DNA from: JBBDQZ01 sp040905705
GTDB taxonomy: Bacteria > Bacteroidota > Rhodothermia > Balneolales > Natronogracilivirgulaceae
Assembly: GCA_040905705.1 (NCBI GenBank)
Contig: JBBDQZ010000018.1
Span: 1 to 48,453 of the forward strand
Direction: 5' to 3'
Length of the DNA: 48,453 bases
The number at the start of each line of letters is the position of its first letter. Position 1 is the stretch's first letter. The notes under the pieces are model-generated. The model made no database searches. It saw only the letters and a program-made list of their open reading frames with translations, and was not told the DNA's origin. The translations under genes and the position numbers were made by a program. This document shows, in pieces, positions 1-6,365 of this stretch.

Positions 1-8
1 GAGAGGAC

Positions 9-42
9 AGATAAAAGTATCTTTAACTTGATACTTTTATCT
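9..42. repeat. Perfect 13-bp inverted repeat (hairpin)
   Basis: Positions 9-21 are the exact reverse complement of 30-42, separated by 8 nt (TTTAACTT). The arms are A/T-rich (AGATAAAAGTATC). The element could be the terminator of a gene lying left of the window or an inverted repeat linked to the nearby transposase remnant. There is no T-run after the right arm, so a classical terminator is not certain. Confidence 0.6.
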
Positions 43-86
43 TCCTACTCGATTTTCAAGACTTTGAGTTTATTAATGTGAATTTC

Positions 87-361
87 TCATTGTTTATTTC
101 CAATCATTGGTGTCCGGCAGAAAAAATACTTGCGCGTGAAGTATTGTTCAAGCCGTTTGAACATGGTCTCAATTTGCCATCGTTGCCTAAAAAAACTATT
201 TTATCAACTTATAGTTCAAAATTACTGGTGAGAAAGACACAGGCCCTATCCTGGCTGCTATGGTAACAGGCAAGACGTTGCAACGCCAGGGTCTGCTCAT
301 CGTTATTCAAAATAATCCGCTCGTCTTTAATCACCCCGGTGTCTATGGTATCCACATTCAT
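87..361 (-). pseudogene. Decayed IS4-type transposase fragment
   Basis: Read on the minus strand from 361, the sequence encodes a 50-residue piece (GVIKDERIILNN, then RACVFLTSNFEL) that ends at a TAA at 209-211. After a frameshift, the next frame reads RQRWQIETMFKRLEQYF and stops at 87-89. The motif order (GVIKDER, VFLTNNF, RWQIE..FKRLK) is that of the C-terminal half of IS4-family DDE transposases common in Bacteroidota, where the E of WQIE is the catalytic glutamate. Both ends are missing and there is one stop and one frameshift, so it is inactive. It lies directly upstream of the DUF4832 genes and marks past transposition there. No terminal repeats or target-site duplications could be assigned. 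The family call rests on motif recognition, not a search. Confidence 0.75.
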
Positions 362-472
362 TTAGAAACACTAACAATATCGAATATGGAAAGCACAGTG
401 CATACAGTAGAAATAATACCGGCTAATTTTGGAATAATTAATGTAAATTCTTTATTAGCAGGGTAATAATGA

Positions 473-2374
473 ATGCTTAACATAGAAAATATGCTAAAAG
501 TTTTAAGTTATCTTACCGTTGTCTTATCGGCAATTTTATTCATCTCGTGCAACCAATCCACCAGAAATGGGGAAAGTACTCCCCGGGTTGTTGAAGCCGA
601 AAGTATGCACTTGACCGGCTATGAGATAGAAAACGTTAATAACCGTACCTATATCAAATTGGCTGATTCAACAGGAACTGCCCGGTTCAATTTTCCATAT
701 GCTTCAGGTTATTATGATATTGATGTAAGCTATCTCTCTGAAAGTGTGGGGCAAAATATCTACACCATGAACATTGCCAATAATCAGATCGTGGCGTGGC
801 TGGGTAAATCCCGCGATGATCAGTGGCACATGTTAAGCGATCAAAGATGGCATGCACCCCGGCATATCGAGATCAATGAAGGTGATGAGATTCGCATTGA
901 AGCATTATCAGAAAACGGTTCATTGGTCATATTTGATTTTGTACAGTTTACACCATCGAGCCGAGTTGTTTCAGCACGTGATACAGAAACGATCAGCCAC
1001 ACACCTGCGCAAACGGCAGCTGAAATTTTATCATCACCCGAGGATTACATCACAGTCTATCCTGAAGAATATGAACGTGCTTTGAAAAATCCGCTTAAAG
1101 GGTTTAGGCCCTCCAGGCTCGACCATGAATATGGCACCCTGACCAAAACCTATTTCAGGTGGAATGATTTGGAAAGTACAGCAGGTGATGGTGTGAGTGA
1201 TATCATCAACGCCAGTAATGAGAGGTGGAAAGATTACGAAAAAACCAACATGAAGGCCATTCCCCGCGTTTATCTCGACTGGCCGGGCCGGGAAAGCGGT
1301 TGGCCTTCCGATATGACTGAAGGCGATTATACCAGCGATGAATTTAAGGAACGCGTGATTGCATTAATCAAGAAACTGGCACAGGCCTGGGACAACGACC
1401 CGCGTGTTGCCTATGTCGAAATGGGGCTCATTGGCGAATGGGGAGAACAGGAATTTCCCGATACCAGGGATGATATCAAAGAAGCCATAGCTGCACAATT
1501 CGCGGCCTCATTTCAAAATAAACTGGTTATGATTCGTTGGCCCAATACATACAACGATCATATTTACAACTTCGGTTATTATTGGGATTCATTTGGTCAT
1601 CATGATCAGGAGTATTATGCATTTCACCTCAACAACACCTCTCCAAGGTGGGAAACAGCCGTTATTGGAGGCGAAACGGCTTACAACTGGGGGAACGCGC
1701 ACATACAACCTGGTGAAAGTCCTGAAGAATCCCTGTCTAAACCTGTTCATAGAGATTTTATAATAGACAGAATAAGAAAACTGCATGCAAACCATCTTGG
1801 ATGGATTGCAAACTACGATCATAACGACGAGCAAGTCAGGGCGGGAGCAGAATTGGTTCAGAAAGCAATGGGTTATCGTTTTGTACTTACCGAGGTGTCA
1901 TATCCGAAAACCATTGATAACAAAGAACAATTTACCTTTTCATTTAAAGTAAAAAATACGGGTTCAACACCATTCTATTACAACTGGCCGATTGAAGTCA
2001 GCCTGCTCGATCCAGACACCAAAGAGATTATATGGAAGGAGCAACTCACAGATATCGATATCCGCACCTGGCTTCCCGGCGATAAATGGGATGATTCTAC
2101 AAAGGCATATACCATCCCTGCCGAAACTTACACGGTTAATCAAACAATGACCTTATCGGATGTTGCCCCGGGTGCGTACATTTTTGCTTTGTCTGTTCTC
2201 GATCCTGCAGGAAACCAGCCTGGTGCAAGGTTTGCCATTAAAAACTACTACAATGGTGGCAGGCATCCCATCGGTAAAGTCGGAGTTGAACAGGTCATTG
2301 AGTCGTATTCCGTTTCTGGATTCAACGACATTCAAAAAGATAACTCTTTGTTTTATGTGTTTAGTAACAACTGA
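473..2374 (+). CDS. DUF4832-type lipoprotein with N-terminal carbohydrate-binding-like domain
   Basis: A 633-residue probable lipoprotein with a hydrophobic N-terminus ending in FISC (lipobox Cys about 26). Residues ~38-165 (VEAESMHLTGYEIE, SGYYDIDVSYL, VIFDFVQFTP) resemble the beta-sandwich carbohydrate-binding modules found on polysaccharide lyases and glycosidases. From about residue 195 it follows the DUF4874/DUF4832 pattern (NPLKGF, RVYLDWPG, YVEMGLIGEWGE, GGETAYNWGN) and ends in a probable beta-domain (LSVLDPAGN, GGRHPIG). Conserved acidic residues (E316, E322, E325 and the E of GGETAYN) sit where a TIM-barrel glycosidase would carry its acid/base and nucleophile, so sugar hydrolysis at the cell surface is a reasonable inference but not proven. 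The next gene is a paralogue without the binding module. A second in-frame ATG at 491 is possible. Confidence 0.88.
   Translation: MLNIENMLKVLSYLTVVLSAILFISCNQSTRNGESTPRVVEAESMHLTGYEIENVNNRTYIKLADSTGTARFNFPYASGYYDIDVSYLSESVGQNIYTMNIANNQIVAWLGKSRDDQWHMLSDQRWHAPRHIEINEGDEIRIEALSENGSLVIFDFVQFTPSSRVVSARDTETISHTPAQTAAEILSSPEDYITVYPEEYERALKNPLKGFRPSRLDHEYGTLTKTYFRWNDLESTAGDGVSDIINASNERWKDYEKTNMKAIPRVYLDWPGRESGWPSDMTEGDYTSDEFKERVIALIKKLAQAWDNDPRVAYVEMGLIGEWGEQEFPDTRDDIKEAIAAQFAASFQNKLVMIRWPNTYNDHIYNFGYYWDSFGHHDQEYYAFHLNNTSPRWETAVIGGETAYNWGNAHIQPGESPEESLSKPVHRDFIIDRIRKLHANHLGWIANYDHNDEQVRAGAELVQKAMGYRFVLTEVSYPKTIDNKEQFTFSFKVKNTGSTPFYYNWPIEVSLLDPDTKEIIWKEQLTDIDIRTWLPGDKWDDSTKAYTIPAETYTVNQTMTLSDVAPGAYIFALSVLDPAGNQPGARFAIKNYYNGGRHPIGKVGVEQVIESYSVSGFNDIQKDNSLFYVFSNN
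1665..1714 (+). repeat. 50-nt near-identical patch, copy 1
   Basis: This stretch matches 3182-3231 with a single mismatch (GAAACGG versus GAAGCGG). It encodes GGETAYNWGNAHIQPG. The surrounding parts of the two paralogues differ freely in codon use, so the patch stands out at nucleotide level. Confidence 0.9.
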
Positions 2375-2478
2375 ATAACCTTTTATTTAAAAGCACTATG
2401 AAACATCCATGATAAAAGAATAATAAATTTAAGTGGAAGTGCAACTTTTCGTTTCTGAACAACCATTAACAGCCATTT

Positions 2479-3957
2479 ATGAAGTCATTAAAAGTATCTT
2501 CAGTCATTCTAATATGTTTCTTTATTTTATCTTCCTGCAGTGAAAAAGAACCGTTTATTACTGTAAAGCCTGAAAAATATGAAAAAGCACTGCGCAATCC
2601 TTTAAAAGGATTTACCACCCGGGGAATTTACGATCATCCCTGGGCCACAACCGCACATACTTATATCCGCTGGAATGAACTGGAAAACAGTGAGTCAGAC
2701 GGTATTGAAAAAATTAAAAAAGTGAGCGATGAAAAATGGCTTGGGGTTGAAGAAAATAATGTAAAAGTAATACCAAGAGTTTATTTGCATTGGAGTGGTG
2801 ATGATAAATACTGGCCGGCAGATATGCAGGAGGATGATTATACGAGCAAACAGTTTCAGGAACGGGTAGTGAGACTGATAAAAAGGCTGGGAGAATACTG
2901 GGATAATGATCCGCGGGTTGCATTTGTTGAAATGGGAATTTTTGGAAAATGGGGGGAACATCATTCTCCCTTTCCAACACAGGAAATGCAAAAACTTGTT
3001 GGAGATGCCTTTATAAAAGCTTTTAAAAACAAAAAAGTTTCCGTTAGAAGAAACTTTGAATACTTCATTGAATATCCGTTTGGAGAATATTGGGATTCAT
3101 GGGCACATTACGATCAAATGTGGAGCCAGGGAAATCAAATTAAAAAATTAAATGATAACGGCCGTTACCTCGAAACTTATGTTGGAGGCGAAGCGGCTTA
3201 CAACTGGGGGAACGCGCACATACAACCTGGTATTTCACCAACTGCCAGCGTTGCTGAAGAAAAACACCGTAACTTTGTCATTAATTCAATCCGATGGCTC
3301 CATTGTACCCAACTTCGCTGGATTGAAAATTATAACCAAAATAACGAAGACGCCGTTAAAGGAGCAGAAGAAATCCAAAAAGTTTTTGGATACCGGTATC
3401 TACTGGACGAGGTGCGTTTTTCATTGAGCGATTCTTTGAATGTGGAATTTGATGTAATCAATACAGGTTCGGCGCCTTTTTATTATGACTGGCCTGTTGA
3501 AGTGGCACTGCTTGATAGAAATAACCACAAACCTGTTTGGAGATCAACTATCGAAAATGCTGATATAAGAGATTGGTTGCCCGGTGAGAGCTGGACAGAC
3601 CCTGACTGGACCGCAGTAGATGAATGGTCTGAATTTGTACCCGATCCCAACTGGAATGCAACGGGAATTGGCAAATGGGAAAAACCACCCCGAAAGAACA
3701 CAGTTAAAGGAAAATTTAAAGTGGATATTCCACAGGGAACTTATATACTTTCGCTGGCAATACTCGATCCTGCAGGTGATTTGCCAAGCCTGAGGTTTGC
3801 CACTGCAAATTATTTAAACGGTGGAAGACATCCGGTGGGTGTGGTCGATATTGAAAAAAATCAGCACTACCCTTTGCCAGCCAGTTTTGCTTTTGATGAT
3901 CCTGGATCGGACAATAGTTTACATTATAAAATTAGCAAAACAGGATCGACCAGATAA
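2479..3957 (+). CDS. DUF4832-type lipoprotein, paralogue of the preceding gene
   Basis: A 492-residue probable lipoprotein with lipobox ILSSC (Cys 20) after a short hydrophobic segment. The mature part starts almost at once with the DUF4874/DUF4832 pattern (KPEKYEKALRNPLKGF, RVYLHWSGDD, FVEMGIFGKWGEH, GGEAAYNWGN, LAILDPAGD, GGRHPVG). It is clearly homologous to residues ~195-633 of the upstream protein but lacks the carbohydrate-binding-like domain. It also has an extra Trp/Pro-rich loop (SWTDPDWTAVDEWSEF) near residues 370-410. The acidic residues of the proposed active site are kept, except that GEWGE becomes GKWGE. The pair lies 104 nt apart on the same strand and probably arose by tandem duplication. 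Surface or periplasmic polysaccharide processing is inferred; the substrate is unknown. Confidence 0.88.
   Translation: MKSLKVSSVILICFFILSSCSEKEPFITVKPEKYEKALRNPLKGFTTRGIYDHPWATTAHTYIRWNELENSESDGIEKIKKVSDEKWLGVEENNVKVIPRVYLHWSGDDKYWPADMQEDDYTSKQFQERVVRLIKRLGEYWDNDPRVAFVEMGIFGKWGEHHSPFPTQEMQKLVGDAFIKAFKNKKVSVRRNFEYFIEYPFGEYWDSWAHYDQMWSQGNQIKKLNDNGRYLETYVGGEAAYNWGNAHIQPGISPTASVAEEKHRNFVINSIRWLHCTQLRWIENYNQNNEDAVKGAEEIQKVFGYRYLLDEVRFSLSDSLNVEFDVINTGSAPFYYDWPVEVALLDRNNHKPVWRSTIENADIRDWLPGESWTDPDWTAVDEWSEFVPDPNWNATGIGKWEKPPRKNTVKGKFKVDIPQGTYILSLAILDPAGDLPSLRFATANYLNGGRHPVGVVDIEKNQHYPLPASFAFDDPGSDNSLHYKISKTGSTR
3182..3231 (+). repeat. 50-nt near-identical patch, copy 2
   Basis: This is the partner of 1665-1714, with 49 of 50 bases identical, inside the second DUF4832 gene. 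Confidence 0.9.
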
Positions 3958-4194
3958 CTTTCCATTATTATCTAAAAAGAAAGAAGATAATAATGGACTC
4001 ACAGAATTAACAGAATCATACAAAAAAACTAATAAACGTCCATGATTTAAATTCAGGAAATATTAAGTATGAGTAATTAATATTCGATTTCAGGCACTGT
4101 AACATTTCAATATTCTAACTTGAAAACTCTTTGCGGTCCAGCTACATTGGCTCCTACAGACCTGATACCTCGAATTACAAACTTTTTTCTGATT

Positions 4195-4563
4195 ATGCGT
4201 AATATACTTTGTGTTGAAAATGATTACATAACATCCTATTTGCTTCAAAAGCAAATAGAAAGAATGGGTTATAATATTGCGGACAAAGTTGAGACCGGCG
4301 AAGATGCTATCGAACGTGCCCGCATCATGAAGCCCGACCTTGTATTGATGGATATTAGCTTATCCGGATCCATCGACGGAATTCAGGCAGCTGAAAAGAT
4401 TACAAGTGAATTTAACATACCGGTCATTTTTGTAACCGGTCGGGGTGATATCCCTACCCGTAAACGAGCCGAACGGATTCAACTCATGGAATATCTTGTT
4501 AAACCGGTAGAGATGAATGTATTACAAAAAGTTATAGAACAAATTTTTGTACAAGTGGCCTGA
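4195..4563 (+). CDS. Receiver-only response regulator (CheY-like)
   Basis: A 122-residue single receiver domain with no output domain. D53 in LVLMDIS is the phospho-acceptor, T81 (IFVTG) and K103 (YLVKPV) complete the active site, and the acidic pocket reads END rather than the usual EDD, so one metal-binding Asp is Asn. I chose the ATG at 4195; an in-frame TTG at 4120 would add 25 residues with no homology to the domain start. No Shine-Dalgarno site is evident. It is closely similar in layout to the receiver at 4964, and no histidine kinase is adjacent, so it probably works with a kinase elsewhere or in a phosphorelay. The partner is unknown. Confidence 0.85.
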   Translation: MRNILCVENDYITSYLLQKQIERMGYNIADKVETGEDAIERARIMKPDLVLMDISLSGSIDGIQAAEKITSEFNIPVIFVTGRGDIPTRKRAERIQLMEYLVKPVEMNVLQKVIEQIFVQVA

Positions 4564-4963
4564 TCTGATTCTTTCCTGGATGTGATCTTGCTTTTATTTT
4601 TTAATGAGCATTAGTACATGATCGGTATGCATAATCACAAGACTGTATCATCATCGGTTTCATTTTTCCCGAAGTAAATTACATGGCTGGCATTTCATTA
4701 ATTGATTTATAACAAAATACTCAAGTTTAATCCCAGTCACTGTCACTATTGAAGTGTATATGAAAATTATTTTTCCTTAAAATACTCTACAATTATATTA
4801 TTTTCATAAAAACAAAGGATTATACAAGATTAGACAACTTTATATCAGATAATGGAAAACAATAAAATGGACCTTCCGTATAAAGAACCGGTAATAAGTG
4901 TTCTTCAATAAAGGTCCTGTCGATAGATATAATTATTTATAAGAGTATGAAATTTATAAGGGT
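4564..4963. other. A+T-rich spacer between two response regulators
   Basis: This is a 400-nt gap without a convincing gene. Its right half holds a nested inverted repeat (4869-4917) and a short tandem duplication around the next start codon (4938-4968). The left half shows nothing I can assign beyond probable promoter sequence. Confidence 0.6.
4869..4917 (+). promoter_or_regulatory. Nested inverted repeat, candidate leader-RNA hairpin
   Basis: GGACCTT at 4869-4875 pairs perfectly with AAGGTCC at 4911-4917. Inside it, AAGAAC at 4883-4888 pairs with GTTCTT at 4900-4905, leaving an 11-nt apical loop. The two stems are stacked around a 7/5 internal loop, 46 nt upstream of the response-regulator start. 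It may be a structured 5' leader or a protein-binding dyad. Only the pairing is seen; the function is inferred. Confidence 0.5.
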
Positions 4964-4968
4964 ATGAA
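4938..4968 (+). repeat. Tandem duplication of the start region
   Basis: TTATAAGAGTATGAA at 4938-4952 is repeated as TTATAAGGGTATGAA at 4954-4968, with one mismatch. Each copy carries a purine-rich site followed by ATG. The second ATG starts the response regulator. The first opens a six-codon frame (MKFIRV) whose TGA overlaps the real start as ATGA. Confidence 0.8.
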
Positions 4969-5338
4969 GCAAATTATTCTTGTTGAAGACGATTTTATCA
5001 TTGCTCTATTATTGGAGAAACAGATTCAGCGAATGGGATATGAAGTTGCGGCAAAAGTTGATAATGGTGAAGCAGCTATTAAAAAAGCAAGAATTGGAAA
5101 TGTGGATCTTATACTTATGGACATAAAGCTGGTTGGAGATATGGATGGAGTGGAAGCCATGTCCAATATTCGTAAATTTTCAGATATACCGGTAATCTAT
5201 CTGACCGGCAATGCCGACGAAAACACAAAAAAACGTGCTGCAAGTACCAGGCCGGAAGGATATCTGATCAAACCCGTTGACATGGAAGTGTTAAAGACGG
5301 CTATTTACAGCGCCATGGATAAAACTTCCAACCGGTGA
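4964..5338 (+). CDS. Receiver-only response regulator (CheY-like)
   Basis: A 124-residue single receiver domain. The acidic pair is D9/D10 (LVEDD), the phospho-acceptor D53 (LILMDIK), with T81 (IYLTG) and K103 (LIKPV). No output domain follows. The start at 4964 is supported by AAGGG just upstream and by the family's usual MKxIxLVEDD opening. It is a paralogue of the receiver at 4195: the alignment is collinear and gap-free through K103. The leader contains a nested hairpin and a six-codon upstream frame that overlaps the start codon, which suggests translational control. No kinase is adjacent, so its partner is unknown. Confidence 0.92.
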   Translation: MKQIILVEDDFIIALLLEKQIQRMGYEVAAKVDNGEAAIKKARIGNVDLILMDIKLVGDMDGVEAMSNIRKFSDIPVIYLTGNADENTKKRAASTRPEGYLIKPVDMEVLKTAIYSAMDKTSNR

Positions 5339-5405
5339 TATAACTTTTCACATATCTGCCGGTTCGCTTGAAAAAGCGGAATTTAAAAAACTGTCCATAC
5401 AAGAT

Positions 5406-6221
5406 TTAAATCAAACCGTAAAGCAATCGTCCGGTTACCATCAGCACAAACAGACCGAAAAGAATTTCAAGGGTTCGCAACCGAATCACATTCGCAAGAT
5501 AAACCCCGTAACGTGCTCCAAAAGTACTGCCCAGGATCAACGGGAACGCTGTCGCCAAATCCAGATATCCCCAGTGGATGCCGGAAATTCCCCCAGTTGC
5601 CGGTTCCATATTTGCCAACTGAATCCATCCCGAAAAAGTGATCAACGTGATCGCCAAAGATGAAATGCTCACTACTTTTTTAAATGAAAAGGATAAAACA
5701 ATAGTCATTGCAGGAACCATGATGATTCCACCTCCCACTCCCCCAAGCATGGCAAGCATACCGGCGGAAAACCCAATCAGCAGAGCATGATACAGTTTCA
5801 TTGGCCTTACTGTTTTCCCGGTATGCAATTCCGAAGGCTTGTTTTTACGCAAATGATGAATCGCCGAATAAAAAAGAATAATGGAGAAAAAAACTGTAAA
5901 TTCACGATCACTGTAAAAAGGAGAGGTAGCAACTATCCTGCCTGCATAGGTTCCCAGAATACCGAAAATACCCGTCAATATCCCCTCTCGTAAAAACAGA
6001 TTGTCCATCTGATAATGTTTATAGGTACTGCTTAGAGCTGCAATTGAATTGCATAATAAACTGGTACCTATAGTCCATAAAACGGGGTCCGGTATACCTT
6101 CTGACTGGTAGAGAAAATATATGGCCGGGGTGAATAGGATCCCGCCGCCAAGTCCGAATAGGCCGGCCAAAATTCCCGCCAAAATTCCTACAAGTATTAA
6201 TATAGCAAACAAGGTAATCAT
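5406..6221 (-). CDS. TSUP (TauE/SafE) family sulfite/organosulfonate permease
   Basis: A 271-residue polytopic membrane protein. The N-terminal half carries GILAGLFGLGGGILFTPAI and the second half repeats the pattern as GMLAMLGGVGGGIIMVPAM, the duplicated glycine-rich signature of the TauE/SafE (formerly DUF81) family. About eight hydrophobic segments are visible. Family members export sulfite or sulfonates, or import related anions; the substrate cannot be told from sequence. It converges with the response regulator at 4964 and diverges from mutS2, so it is probably monocistronic. The ATG at 6221 places the first transmembrane segment at the very N-terminus, as is usual. Confidence 0.92.
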   Translation of the reverse strand: MITLFAILILVGILAGILAGLFGLGGGILFTPAIYFLYQSEGIPDPVLWTIGTSLLCNSIAALSSTYKHYQMDNLFLREGILTGIFGILGTYAGRIVATSPFYSDREFTVFFSIILFYSAIHHLRKNKPSELHTGKTVRPMKLYHALLIGFSAGMLAMLGGVGGGIIMVPAMTIVLSFSFKKVVSISSLAITLITFSGWIQLANMEPATGGISGIHWGYLDLATAFPLILGSTFGARYGVYLANVIRLRTLEILFGLFVLMVTGRLLYGLI

Positions 6222-6365
6222 GGTAATCCGGATGAAAGCTTTCCAAATATAACAGCCTCAGCTATGCTAAAAAAATCCGGCAGCGATAATATGATAATCC
6301 ATGCGGCAGCTTTGTATCTTGGTTGTTATTTTATTTAATATCTCCACGATATACCGCTACACAAG

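Noticed and set aside
78..466. Two plus-strand open frames of 62 and 68 codons
   Set aside because: They lie antisense to the transposase remnant, whose minus-strand frames carry recognisable motifs, so they are shadows.
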